A stretch of 64,000 nt of DNA from Chrysoperla carnea (taxonomy: Eukaryota; Arthropoda; Insecta; Neuroptera; Chrysopidae), in contig NC_058338.1 of the NCBI RefSeq assembly GCF_905475395.1, positions 43,187,935 through 43,251,934 on the forward strand, read 5' to 3'. Under the pieces are notes generated by a model. It did no database searches. It was not told where the DNA came from and saw only the letters and a list, made by a program, of their open reading frames with translations. Every line of letters starts with the position of its first letter. The stretch's first letter is position 1. Positions 38,201 to 49,896 of the stretch are shown here, piece after piece. Made by a program: the position numbers and the translations under genes.

Positions 38201-40166
38201 CTGACAGAAATCTACACTCTCAAAACTCTCATTTTGATTTGAACAACCTATATCTGCTATTATGAATATTATACGCTTGCTTCTATAAACGCTTTACAAC
38301 CTACTATCTTAGCCTTGAATCGGGTTATAAGTCTTAAAATGAAACAGCAAACGAGTCTATTTCTTAGGTCAATTTTTGTATTATAATAATAAATACGTAT
38401 TTCGACTATCAAGTAGTCATCATTAGTATGAATTTGCTAATCACAATTATTCTTATAGACTGCAGACCGTCACCAAATTAGCAACGAGTAACATACCCTA
38501 GGAATAATTACGATTAGCTAATTCATACTGATGATGACTACTTGGTAGTTAAAATACGTATTAATATAATACAAAAATTGGGGCAAAAATCGAAATTTGT
38601 TTACAAAATTTAAACTTTTAATTTAAGTCGCATGGTTTTGGAGATATGTAAAAATATTGGATTAGAGTTCTCATTGATATTATTACACTAAGGTTAAGGT
38701 ATTTTCAGCACGATGAGTAAAACCAACTTTTCGACAGAATTTAACCAATTTGTTTCCACAAAGAATAGAGCTTACTATTAAATCTCAAAGTTTCCAAAAT
38801 TTTGACCGTTTTGAATGCGAGATAATTAATGCCTAAATTCCCAATTTTGATCAATTTACATCAAAATGAAATTTGACATTAATTATCTCGCGTTCTAAAC
38901 GGTCAAAATTTCTAAAACTTTGAGATTTCAGATTTTTACAGTAGTCACCATGTTAGTAATAACTTGATTAATTACCGGAACTTGATTAATTACATAAAAT
39001 TAAAGTAATATATTTATTTTACCATGAAGATAAAATAGAAACATCGATATAAAACCATAAATCTGTCTAAGTTAGGCTTTTCTAAAGCTCATTCACTCAT
39101 TTCATTTAGCTAGACCTAAAATGAACCCCCTTATTACACTTAAGATGTGATTTTCCTATCGTAAATATCGCATTTCTTAAAGCCATAATGGTAAATAACT
39201 AAAGTTTCATTTTCAGTATTTTACATGAAAAATAAGCGAGATCTCGAAAAATTATGTTCTCTAAATTAAAATATTGTATGGTCGAATACAAGACTCCATC
39301 ATTAAAATGTATCGCCCATGAAAAGGAAAACTAAATAATATTTGAATAGAACCTAAATATTGTTCACGTTTTAGCTTTGGTAATTCCGATTGATTTCTTA
39401 TTTAAATAAATTGAATCGAAAATAAATCAGAATTCAAGAATGTGAATCTGAATGATTAGAAAAATAAATTTTTCCCCATTCATTATTATTCAAAATTTTG
39501 AATGGATTTCAATCGGAGTAAATAGGAAATCAAGGACTATTTGGTATGGGTATATACGAATTCATTCTAGATTGGTAAATAAATTAGAAATAGAATTGGT
39601 AACTACTAAATTTATAAAAGGAAATATTACTTTTTCTTTTCTCGAACGGTTAGATTTTTGTCTTCAGTCAATAACTCGTTCTCCTCTTCATGCATTTCAT
39701 TACGATTACTTAAAATTGTATTATTAATTTTAGTTTTAGTTTTTCTTTGTACTGTTTCTTCTTGTTCAATATGAACAACTTTATCTTCCGTATTATTTAC
39801 AAAATTTGTTTTATTTCCATTTTCAGTAGTTTCATTGCTTTGATTATTACCATTTGCAATATTATTTGAGACTTCTTTATCTAGAGAATTTTCGACATTT
39901 TCAATAGATTTTGTAGAGATATTAGTTACAGATTTCGTAACAAATTCCTCCGTCACGGTACTTTCTTGTGGTAAACAATTATCTTTGGCAGTGTCAATAG
40001 ACTCCGAAGTGGTTACTTGATTATTAACAATTTTATTTTTTATAATTGAAGGATCTACAGATTTATTAAATTCGGATTTCATCTGTATTAATATTTCTCC
40101 AATTATTGAATCATTATTGCCAATTAATTCTGAATCTGAATCATTAGAATCATCTAAAGAATTCAT
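26208..40166 (-). CDS. G9a: histone H3 lysine 9 methyltransferase G9a/EHMT
   Basis: Eleven coding exons: 39631-40166, 36202-37076, 35952-36133, 35505-35708, 35240-35445, 34064-34625, 33331-33537, 32806-33062, 31590-31840, 27410-27585, 26208-26385. The nuclear enzyme mono- and dimethylates H3K9 for gene silencing. Order: Ser/Asn-rich acidic N-terminus, basic region, EHMT Cys-rich domain ([18 protein letters not shown]), ankyrin repeats in exons 5-7 ([20 protein letters not shown]), pre-SET ([14 protein letters not shown]), SET ([36 protein letters not shown]) and post-SET (CTCGASNC). Phases agree and give 1210 residues if one surplus base in exon 4, an A5 run at 35699-35703, is disregarded. 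As given, that run shifts the frame just before [13 protein letters not shown]. Exon 9 has two possible donors, after 31590 (preferred: yields DLDSREGETYC as in other EHMTs) or after 31557. The start is the ATG at 40166; an acceptor at 40194 implies a non-coding first exon upstream. Divergent from Rop. Confidence 0.93.
26534..27294 (-). mobile_element. decayed hAT element with 8-bp target duplication, in a G9a intron
   Basis: Flanked by perfect CACTAAAT duplications (26526-26533 and 27295-27302). Ends are CAGGGCTGGCGAA and the inverse of CAGGGATGGCGAA. Inside, on the plus strand, scattered pieces match GTF2IRD2/ZBED5-type hAT transposases: [16 protein letters not shown] near 26758, and [17 protein letters not shown] then [10 protein letters not shown] around 27058-27173. 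Strand is given by the host gene; the coding pieces read on plus. Many stops and deletions; about 760 bp remain, so it is a dead internal-deletion copy. Confidence 0.85.
27690..28400. repeat. nested inverted repeats in a G9a intron
   Basis: Two inverted pairs are seen. CCAACATCTGAGGTAATTGC (about 27749) pairs with the inverse around 27970-28005. A segment at 28020-28085 (GTACCATGAAGG, ACAGGAGAAAGATCGCTAT) pairs with the inverse at 28320-28380. ACCATTTAGTACAT near 27708 is also the inverse of ATGTACTTAATGGT near 28360. Probably stacked foldback elements. Confidence 0.6.
29378..29545. repeat. hairpin element in a G9a intron
   Basis: Arms of roughly 75 bp: GGGGAGGTCTATTCCTCGG, GTACTTTGTACTGCGCATC and AGGCTGTC pair with GACAGCTCGATGCACAGTAC, AAAGTACGC and GACTAGACCCC. 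The loop is GTTTTCAAT-rich. MITE-like. Confidence 0.65.
29812..30440 (+). repeat. dispersed repeat family R1, copy B
   Basis: Same landmarks in the same order as copy A (AACAATTAGCTGAGTT, GTAAATAGTGATG, CTATCTCTAACGGTTTAC, ATTTCAGCTCAATATC, GGACAGGTAGACAG). Slightly longer and more diverged, ending near ACAAACTTGGGATAAAAC. Confidence 0.7.
32481..32721. mobile_element. foldback MITE, CCCTGGTGG family, copy 2
   Basis: A 241-bp inverted repeat with the same ends as 14919-15190, flanked by TA on both sides (32479-32480, 32722-32723). Lies in a G9a intron. The TA duplication points to the Tc1/mariner superfamily. Confidence 0.9.
37047..37436. repeat. 195-bp tandem duplication across the G9a exon 2 acceptor
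   Basis: 37047-37241 and 37242-37436 are nearly identical direct repeats; the difference seen is one base (GATAAAGC against GCTAAAGC). Each unit holds the exon 2 acceptor plus the first 30 nt of exon 2. The outer acceptor (exon base 37271) is therefore a ready decoy. Confidence 0.95.
37582..38034. mobile_element. foldback MITE with long terminal inverted repeats
   Basis: Ends ATGCTCCTATATG and CATATAGGAGCAT are inverse. About 85 bp of each arm pairs, including CACCGTGGTGTCAGTTTTGC against GCGCAAAACTGACACCATGG, and weaker pairing continues inward (GCATAAGTATTCTTAG). 453 bp, in the first G9a coding intron. Confidence 0.75.
38370..38581. repeat. inverted repeat, about 80-bp arms
   Basis: CAATTTTTGTATTATA, AATACGTATTT and CAAGTAGTCATCATTAGTAT on the left pair with the inverse on the right. 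A loop near 38460-38500 separates the arms. MITE-like, in the first G9a coding intron. Confidence 0.7.
38780..38928. repeat. inverted repeat, about 52-bp arms
   Basis: AAATCTCAAAGTTT, CAAAATTTTGACCGTTT and GCGAGATAATTAATG on the left have their inverse on the right, with a loop of about 45 bp. Confidence 0.75.
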
Positions 40167-40193
40167 AATGGAAATATTTGTCTGTTTCAAATT

Positions 40194-41465
40194 CTAAAAT
40201 AAATCCATCGGAAACTTTTTTTAACTATTTACAACATATATGGACTGATATATAATAACGTTCTTTTTTATTTTTAATGTAAAATTTATTTCTACATTCG
40301 AAAAAGTTTATTTATGATCACCAAAAAACGAGGAAAATCACGTTTTGATATGTATACACTCACTCAATTGACAATTATGGTATAGATGTACAGCGTGCTC
40401 CAAAAGGCGAAGCAAAAGTTAATTCGTAGCGGGTAGCGCCACTATCGCAAAGTATAAGCCTGTTTGCGTTTCTACCGGTATGTGCTGGGCACAATAGAGA
40501 AAAGGCACCACAGAAAAATAAAATAATGATAACACAGATCTGCACTCTGCGACTAAAAAACTGCATAGGATTTTTTACATTTTCTTATAGATTTTGACCT
40601 CCCAAAAACAGGAAAGCTATTCAAAACATTCTATCACATAGGTTTTCATACATATAAGTAACAACATAAACTAGTCTTAAAATAGTATTATATAGTATTT
40701 TATAGTAATATTATATAAAACAAGTGAAAACAAACAACTGACTGAGTTAACTGTTGAAATACCATGTATAGACAGTGTTGATGATGCAATAGTTTGTTTT
40801 TTGACATCACGTAAATAAAAAAAGATATTCACTTTTAATTAGCCACGCACACACAACTGATGTTCCCATATTAATACTTAGCATAAAATTTGCACCTAAT
40901 TAGCGCCCTTCTGGGTAAACAGTGATGTTTACAAAAAAATGTTTTAAACAAAAGTTGATTATTTTTTTTATAAGGAATATTTTTTATACTTAAACTTTTG
41001 CTCTATCTCTAACGGTTTACAAGACCCAATTGACCTATATTGCGAACCGGAAATGGCAGACAGACAACCGGAAATGGACTAATTAGGTGATTATCTAGAG
41101 TCTAGACCTGTTATAAATCGGAGATAAAACCGTATTATTTTATTTACATTTCTTGAAATAGAACCATATATAGAGGCCGTATGATTCTTTTACACCATTG
41201 GTTCTTCCTTCCATAAAGGGAAGATAGATGACATTAGTAGTACATTTACTTTTTAATTATACCAAACCAATTCTGTTCTGTCAAATTGATAAAATTTCGA
41301 GTCAGTGTCAATTTAGTGATGATTGTTGTGTACCTAAAGAAGTTAATTTACAAATAATAAATTAAAAGTGTCAGTTTAATTAACGAGTCAATAATTATAA
41401 ATTAATACAGTTTTTAAACAATAATATTCGTTGACTGCATTTTCATTTAATCAAAAATATAAAAA
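40194..41465. promoter_or_regulatory. divergent promoter region of G9a and Rop
   Basis: The 1.27-kb gap between the G9a exon acceptor and the Rop start codon should hold both promoters, the G9a non-coding first exon and the Rop 5' UTR. No TATA box or other element stands out convincingly. R1 copy C occupies 40721-41095, so the working promoter sequence is probably split to either side of it. Confidence 0.5.
40721..41095 (+). repeat. dispersed repeat family R1, copy C (shortened)
   Basis: Begins CAAGTGAAAACAAACAACTG and shares the AGCGCCCTTCTGGGTAAACA, TATCTCTAACGGTTTAC and AACCGGAAATGGAC blocks with copies A and B. It lacks much of the segment after the ACCCAATTGACC block and stops near AATTAGGTGATTATC. 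Lies in the G9a-Rop promoter gap. Confidence 0.7.
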
Positions 41466-44400
41466 ATGGCTCTAAAAACACAGGTTGGATTAAGTAAGTA
41501 CAATTTTTTGTGACTACTTTAAAATAAATAAGTTTATGATTTTCATTTTATCAAATCAAATGAAACATATAATTATTTAATTAATTAAATATTAATTGAT
41601 TATTATTTTATGGGTAGTGGTAATATGAATGGTTCTTTGTCGGTATCATATTTAAATGCAATTATTTTATTTAAATATTTGGTTTTTCATTAGTTTACAT
41701 TATTTCATGCGTGATTTAATCACATGAAAATTCATTATTTTGTTGAATATATTAATTTATGCGTGTTTATAAAACAATTCTTTTTTAAATGTAATAATAA
41801 TATTGATTTGTCGATATTCTGGTGTATGCGTGAGAAATAACGAATGACGTCACACTCATATTATTACATTTAATAGTTTGTAAGTCGAAAATTCTGATTA
41901 AATTTATTATAGCTGGGGAAAAAATGTAGGCGGATAAATAAATTGCGTGGGAGTTGAAAAAAATTATGACTTCATGTCGTTTATTAGGAAAGGATAATAA
42001 TTCGCAATTAATAACATATATAGCTAAGCTCACTATTTATCTTTCAATCAATATTATAATATGCCGGACTGTGCCATTTTATATGGCACTTGAAAGAAAA
42101 TCAATTGTTTTTATTAAAACAGATTTTATTCACATGTAAAATTTTTCCTTGGAAAGATTGATAAAAATATTGATTGTATTATCTTCACTATTTATGTGTA
42201 ATACTTTGTGAGTCATACACAATACACATTTATGGCATAATATAAGCAATATGTACAATGTACATACAATATACATGTTGCAAAATTTTCTTTTAACCTT
42301 ATTGACGAATTCATTTAAAAATTGTTAATTTATATAGATTTTAGTCCTTCGATGAACTCCGATTTCTGGGAAAGGAAAATAGGCAATGTATTAAAACTAG
42401 TGATACTCCGACTAGTCGGCCAACTACCTGGCCGGCCACTTACGTAGTCGGCGATAATTCGGTAAAATGCACCGAATATCCGACTTTATCATTTAATATT
42501 GCTTATACTTGACTTTACGGGAATCATATCCCAATTGATTTTAAAAAAAATGCATACACGAGACTTTCTATTTGACATGATTGAATTGTAATTGAACTCC
42601 TTCACTTTAATGGACAATAAAAGTATTGTCTCTATTCTTTCACACTAAAATAATGCTCTGACCCGTGAGTTTTCTGTCGCAATTGAACTACGTATATAGA
42701 ATTATGACTAAAGAATTACAAATTTTAAACGTTAATAACTTGTTTAACTTAAATCGAACACCTTGTATTTTATGTGAACAGCAGATGTAAAATGTAATTC
42801 TTTATCAAATACTATAAACTTTATATAGATAACTGTTTACGTTATCATGGAAAACAAATATTTTCATCAGTATGAAAAACCCGCCCATTAAAAGAAAATC
42901 TGTAACAGAAAATTCAGAAACTAAATTAGCGGTTATATTGCCTCTTTTGACAACCCAGAATTACTTGTTACAAACAGCAAGTTAACAACAAAATATTTTA
43001 TTAACTTTTATTCTCATCGCAGAACTTGCAAATAAAATAATATAAAGGGTGTCTCCATTTAAAAAAACACAACTTTGATACTTTTATGTGTTATTCGGAC
43101 ATCCTGTACATTACGAAAATAATTTAATAATTTAAATTTTAATACGAATTTTCTAAGCAGTATGAGATTTAGAGCCCTGTATCAAAAGTAATCTCTATGA
43201 CTTCCATCTCTCCAACTATTTTGCTTTTTAAATATTATATATTTTTTTATAGAAATTATGAACGAAGTCATCAAACAGAAAGCACCCAAAAAGAATGGAC
43301 CTCCAGGAAATAATGTCGATTGGCGTGTTCTTGTTGTTGATCAGTTAGCAATGCGAATGGTTTCGGCTTGCTGTAAAATGCACGATATATCAGCTGAAGG
43401 AATTACAATTGTTGAAGATATACATAAAAAACGAGAACCATTATCGACAATGGAGGCTATTTATTTAATAACCCCATGTGAAAAATCAGTACATGCCTTA
43501 ATGAATGATTTTGCTAGTCCCAATCGTACTATGTACCGGTCTGCACACGTTTATTTTACTGAAGGTAATGTATATTTCTAAATACAAATATCTTGGTTCT
43601 AACAAAAAGTCTTTAATATAATAATAATAATTTAAATTTTTCGCCTTTAAAGTAAATGCAGAATTGTTACATAATTTATATTTAATTAAGTATTTATTCA
43701 ATAGGCTTCATCTAAGTCTTATTGGTATTATAGTATATAAAAATGTATGGATTAAGGGTGGCGAGGAACCTGCGTACTTAAAAATTATTAGATTCTATAA
43801 ATTCTGAGCATTAATGTGCCAGAAAAAATATAAACAAATATTATAGAAATTAAAAGTTTTTACAATTGAGACAGCTTGAATTTTTGTGATGGCATTATCA
43901 ATGGAATATTATTTTTATGCGTAAAGGCCGATGTAATGCCGCGAATTTGCGGTGTTATAAAAATTCATTGATATATGCTCTATGTGATAAGTAGCACTAT
44001 ATTTTTGAAATTTGGTTAACTGAGATATAACGAACTATGATCTGTTAACCGTACTTGGATTTATGGAAAAGATAGTAATATAGTTTAATGATTTGCTTAA
44101 TACTTAGTTCATCACTGTAAATTTCTATGAAGACTTGCCAGGCAATTTACTATTACGCCCAAATTTGACAGCCGCATTTTCAACAATTGGTTCCGCTATA
44201 TGTTGTTAAAGTTTTGAGCATCCTTATTTCAAAACCTTTTATATATTTTTTATTTTGTTGTACTTCCTTATTTATTACATGGAAATAATAGCCACCCCTC
44301 AATATAAGGACATGTAGAGTTTTTTAACCCCTCCCCTCTCGGGACCCTTACGTAATGAATGAATGGCTTCTAAGAGTTTAATAAATGATAAATTGATGAC

Positions 44401-47400
44401 ATAGTTGGATTCATTCAGCACCCCAAAAACCTGTTTTTAATTTGGAATCAGTCTACAATAACACATTTTGTAACACAAATCGATCGCCACCCTAAGTTTA
44501 AACATAAATATTTAAATCTTCGAATAAAGAGTAATTAAAATAATGTTTCCTTTAGGGTGTCCTGATAACTTATTCAAAGAAATAGCCGAATCTAAAGTTG
44601 TAAAATATATAAAAACATTCAAAGAAATCAATATTGCATTCATTCCATACGAAGAACAGGTATATTACGATTTAGAACTCAATTTGGTTGCTTTGGTGGT
44701 TTGGCGTTACTAATAAATTTTACTAATCCATAAATACACTTAAGTGTTCTATCAATAGATTACAAATAGGGAAGAAGAAAGACATCTAATAATTTCGACC
44801 ATATATTACAGGATCTGAAACTGAGCCGACGTTTCTGACACGGGCTTAAACGATTCAAGTTCTTGCGAAGCCATAATCTTTTTGTAAGAGTTATCGTTAT
44901 TTTTCGATTTTTGTCTACTAAAACGAAGTATAAAAGTTTAAAACCGCATTCCATGTTAGTCCATTCGGACAAAACTGAAATATCTGGAAAAATGTTCATT
45001 TGATAACTTTGAATCCATTGACACTTTTGATTAGGATGCTTGTTGAGAGCATTCTTTTGCATCTTCGCATAGACATCTTCCACGAGTATGACATCTTCCA
45101 TGAGTACATGCGTTAACCAATGCATCTAGGAAAGTGGTATTTATTATAGGCATGTGTTGAATGTAGCACCGATTGAGTTGTGTGACGCTTGGAGAGTGGG
45201 GGTTTCTTAATTGAAGAGATAAATGGCAAAATCTCGATATACAATCACGCCCCAGGCCATATCGCTTAAGAAACGTGAAATTTTGAATTACTATCCTTTA
45301 CTCAGTTATTGAACTTCAATTCGCGACAATCCTAAGATTTGCTTATTATATTACGACAGTCCTAAACCATCGTGTTCGTAATATTAACAGCTACATTTTT
45401 ATGTATAATTTGTAAGAAAACTCGATGAGGGTAATTGGCGAATAAAATTTAAATAATTATTAATTACTCATAACCTTTAAAGAATGTGGTATGGCAACCT
45501 CATCACGTTTTTTTTAATTTTACATTACCCTGTATAAAATATTCATTGTATTAGGAAACTCGATGAAAGTTTTTGAGGATTTTTTTAATAAAAATAAAAT
45601 TGAGAAATAAATGAGTACTAGAATATTTTTAATTCAGTGATATAATAAGATACTGATAAATTAATTTTCTTATCAGTGTGTCCAGAGGAATTGTTCAATG
45701 AACTCTGCAAATCTTGTGCTGCTAAAAAAATTAAAACTCTGAAGGAAATCAACATTGCATTTTTGCCTTATGAAAGTCAGGTGTGTTAATATTTTTAAAT
45801 TAGAAATTCCTCTTCACCACTGTAGGTCGAGTCAATTATTTTTATAAAAAAATTTTGCTTTTGTTTTGCTCTTTTCATTATTGGGTTGTTGCTTTAATAA
45901 AATTAATAACTTTTGCATGAGTTTGTATTTATGCTTTCGTTTTTCTCAATTATGCTTTTTTACGTTCTCCTATAAATAAATTATTTTTGAAAAAGTGGGG
46001 TTTGATCCTACATTTCATGGGAGAGCAAGGACACTCTACAGTTGAAGTGAATTTTGTTTCAATTTTCAAATTGGGTAAAAAAATATTTTGCACATAATAT
46101 TACACACATATTATCGATAGTGCTGACCCAATACATGAGTAAGCTATTGGTCCAAGCCGCATACGATGCTGGGTCCGGCAGCGGATCTTGCAATGGACGG
46201 ATGACGATGTTGTGATTATTTGAAGACTATTTTGTGATTTCTTTTTTTGGTGATATTTGGGGCCCTGCAACGTGTACGGCTTGGAATACCAATAGCTTCC
46301 TCATTTATTGAATCAGTTCTATCGATAAAATGTGGCATAAAAACTGTCACCAGCTCCCCTCCGTAATACAAAAAAATTGGCCTTCCCTCATGAAAGCTAG
46401 GATAAACCTATTTGAAATGCGCTTTTATTAGATTACGCTGTATAAATGAACTATTCGTTTTGTTTCATTAGAAAATGTTTTTTTTATTAAGGTATTTTCT
46501 TTGGATTCTCCCGATACTTTCCAATGCAGTTATAATCCCAGTTTAATTTCAACTCGAATGGCTAATATGGAGCGAATGGCAGAACAAATTGCCACATTAT
46601 GCGCTACATTGGGAGAGTATCCATCTGTTCGCTATAGAGCGTAAGTGTTAATTTTTGTAAAACAGCTGCTATAAGTTTGAAGTACCTGGCTGTAATTTTT
46701 TAGCTAGATTTAATAAAATATTTTGTAATGGAAAAATAATTTTTAATTCCCGAATTCTATTTTCAATCTACGATTTTTTATATTTTACATATTTTATTTT
46801 TGAATTTATTAAAATTATTTTATTTTGAATTTTATAGTGATTGGGAAAGAAACGTTGAGTTAGCACAATTATTACAACAGAAATTGGATGCTTACAAAGC
46901 AGACGAACCAACAATGGGAGAAGGTCCAGAAAAAGCACGTTCTCAACTTTTAATCCTGGATAGAGGTTTCGATTGTGTTTCTCCTTTACTTCATGAATTA
47001 ACTCTTCAAGCTATGGCGTATGATTTGCTGCCAATTGAAAACGATGTTTACAAGTAAGTTTAAGATAATTAAATTAGTTTTGATTATGGAATTTTAATGC
47101 TAAGATGTCACAACACAAGTAAAAAAATTTTAAACCAATATTGATGAGACTCAGCTGATTTTTTTATTGATAGAAGAGACAAAAGGTGGATCATATTTTT
47201 ACTTACATATATTCTCATATGTGACTACTTTCAAACGAAATTATTTCGAACATAATACGTTAATTAAAGGGAACTTAGCTGTAGATATTGAGAGAAAATT
47301 TTTTTTCGTGTAGGTTGTTGTTGGATAAGTCTTTGAGAGGTAAATCAAAAATACTCTGGCTAAATATATAATTAGGTGGAAATATGATTATAGTGATGGA

Positions 47401-49896
47401 GCACTGTTGCTAACGAGTTTTTTTTAATATTTTGTACTAATAACAGCTAACTGCTCAAGATCTATTGACTTTAGACCAAAAAATAGACTTTTGTCTATAC
47501 TAGTTTAAATTTTTTTTTTGTCGAGACCATCAAATGAACCTACTATAATAGAATCGAGATATAAATCAGTAAATCATTTTCTCTTATTTTAGGTATGAAG
47601 CATCTGCTGGATCATCAGATAAAAAAGAAGTTTTATTAGATGAAAATGATGAACTATGGGTAGACTTGCGTCATCAACATATTGCTGTGGTATCGCAAAA
47701 CGTAACAAAAAATTTAAAAAAATTCACTGATTCAAAAAGAATGCCACAAGGAGATAAACAATCAATGCGTGATCTATCACAAATGATCAAAAAAATGCCA
47801 CAATACCAAAAAGAATTATCCAAATATGCAACACATTTGCATTTAGCAGAAGATTGCATGAAATCCTATCAAGGATATGTGGACAAATTATGCAAAGTGG
47901 AGCAAGATTTAGCTATGGGAACTGATGCTGAAGGTGAAAAAATAAAAGATCATATGCGAAATATTGTTCCGATATTGCTTGATCCAAAAATCACAAATCC
48001 ATATGATAAAATGCGCATTATTGCATTATACGTTATGTCTAAAAATGGAATATCCGATGAAAATTTAACTAAGCTTGTTACTCATGCCCAAATTCAGGAT
48101 AAGCAAACTATCGCTAATTTACAACATCTTGGTGTAAACGTTATCGTAGAGGTAAGTTAGAATTTCGGCTTAATTGTGCTACACTACTCGTACCAAATGC
48201 TGTTTAAGTAAATATTATGTTTTTAATGGCAGAGTAATTAAGAATTTATTTCTAATAATTAAACAAGTTTAACACCGTTTATTCCTTCGGTTTGAATAAC
48301 AATTTTAAGTATTCAAAGTTTGGTTTTATGTTCTTAATTTATGTTCATTCATGCGTTTACACTAAGCAAATCGGTATTTCGAGAGATAAAATTTTTACCT
48401 TTCAGTCAATTTAGCGATATTATGCGCAGAGTAATTCTTATAAAATCTTCAATGAATTTTTACCTGTCTTTTGGAAATAAAAATAGACAATTCGCTCCTT
48501 CATTTGTGTTAAGCCTACTTCAGGTGTTGCTACAAAATTATACTTCTTTTGGTGATCTTGAAAAAATGCAAGAGTCAAATACTTTGAGCAGTCTCACGAG
48601 TATTGAAAACCGGTTTGGGAGTGCGATAATTAAAATAAACCAATTCTCAAGATTGATTCTCTTAAGAATGAACGCAAGTTCGAAAAATTTTGAGATCAAT
48701 TAAAATTATTTATTATAAAATAAACCGATTCTATCACGAAATTAGTAGAAGAGACTAGCTTGTACTTTGTACTTAAATCGTATGATGCATATTACCTCTC
48801 TGCTCCTTCGCGAACTTCTGCCTGGTATTTATTTAGTTATTAATTCGGAGAAACATTTAGCCCTAACTTATCCGGTCTTTAATCCAAGTGTAATTATCGG
48901 TTTACTATTTGATATTATTTTCGTATAATTTTGTCGTAGCCCGTGTCATTAAAAACATGCAATATTTACTAAAATATAATTCGAGATAAAATAATTTTAT
49001 TACAAAACAAAAACGAATTTTTAAAAGCTGACTCTTTTTTGTGGAGCAGAGTATATTGCTTTGAGGAGATCGAGTTATGTGTTTAATTATTTTGCAATAT
49101 TTCTACAGGGCAATCGCAGAAAGCCTTACACTGTACCACGTAAAGAACGCATAACTGAACAGACATATCAAATGTCCCGTTGGACGCCTGTGATTAAAGA
49201 CATAATGGAAGATTGTATTGAAGATAAACTCGACCATAAACATTTCCCATATTTAGCTGGACGTGCACAAAGTTCTGGTTACCATGCACCCACAAGGTAT
49301 GTATATAACAGACCTATTATCTAACTCGAAAAAGAACCCAAAATCGCTTATTACGTCCTAAAATATATAAAAATCATAATCACCTTCCCCATTATTCAAA
49401 TTAATTCAATGAACGTAACATTGAACTCCCAATTGTCAATGAATCAGGATTGATCCTTCTGTTAATCGAAACAAGAGATTTTATGTATTTTGAGCTACGT
49501 TTACTGTACTTAATTGCAAAAAAAAAGAATAATTTGATTAATAGATAATAAATTTTTTCAATTTTTTTGCAATTTAATTTTTTTTAAACCGAACGCTATT
49601 ATTATTTTATATTTTTTAGAGAAGAAACTATTGAAAAAGTATTTTTCAATTTTTACTAATTATTTACTATTGTTTTTAGTGCACGATATGGTCATTGGCA
49701 TAAAGATAAAGGTCAACAAACAGTTAAAAATGTACCACGACTACTTGTATTTGTGGTTGGTGGAATTTCCTTCTCTGAAATACGATGTGCATATGAAGTC
49801 ACAAATGCCGTTAAAAATTGGGAAGTTATTATAGGTTCTTCCCACATATTAACACCTGAAGGATTTTTAAGTGACCTTGCTTCTTTAAGCAACTAG
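41466..49896 (+). CDS. Rop: Sec1/Munc18 protein Rop (syntaxin-binding protein 1 orthologue)
   Basis: Exons 41466-41493, 43253-43564, then either 44556-44659 (A) or 45677-45780 (B), then 46492-46640, 46838-47053, 47593-48151, 49109-49296, 49680-49896. Either choice gives 590 residues in frame, the usual length of Rop/Munc18-1. The protein clasps syntaxin-1 and guides SNARE assembly at the presynaptic membrane. Diagnostic stretches include [107 protein letters not shown] and the C-terminal [20 protein letters not shown]. All three Munc18 domains are complete and no break was found. The start [14 protein letters not shown] matches fly Rop (MALKVLVGQKIMNE) and spans the first intron. Divergent from G9a. 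Confidence 0.97.
44556..44659 (+). other. Rop: Rop alternative exon A
   Basis: 104 nt between TTTCCTTTAG and CAG|GTATAT, encoding [16 protein letters not shown] then [18 protein letters not shown] after a split Gly codon. It matches Munc18 residues of domain 1. It is less like fly Rop than exon B. Confidence 0.9.
44760..45125 (-). other. unrecognised open frame between Rop exons A and B
   Basis: A 121-codon minus-strand frame (contains [18 protein letters not shown]) with no family I recognise. It lies in the intron separating the alternative exons. Possibly transposon debris or chance. Confidence 0.15.
45677..45780 (+). other. Rop: Rop alternative exon B
   Basis: 104 nt between TTCTTATCAG and CAG|GTGTGT, encoding [16 protein letters not shown] then [18 protein letters not shown] after a split Val codon. 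Almost the same as the single version in fly Rop ([20 protein letters not shown]), so this is the ancestral-type exon. Confidence 0.92.

Noticed and set aside
26208-40166. Su(var)3-9 with an eIF2-gamma fusion
   Set aside because: The gene has the EHMT Cys-rich domain and ankyrin repeats and no chromodomain or GTPase domain, so it is G9a/EHMT.
42380-42490. GC-rich ACTAGTCGGCC stretch in a Rop intron as a MITE
   Set aside because: Contains short inverted pieces but no matching second end or target duplication was found.
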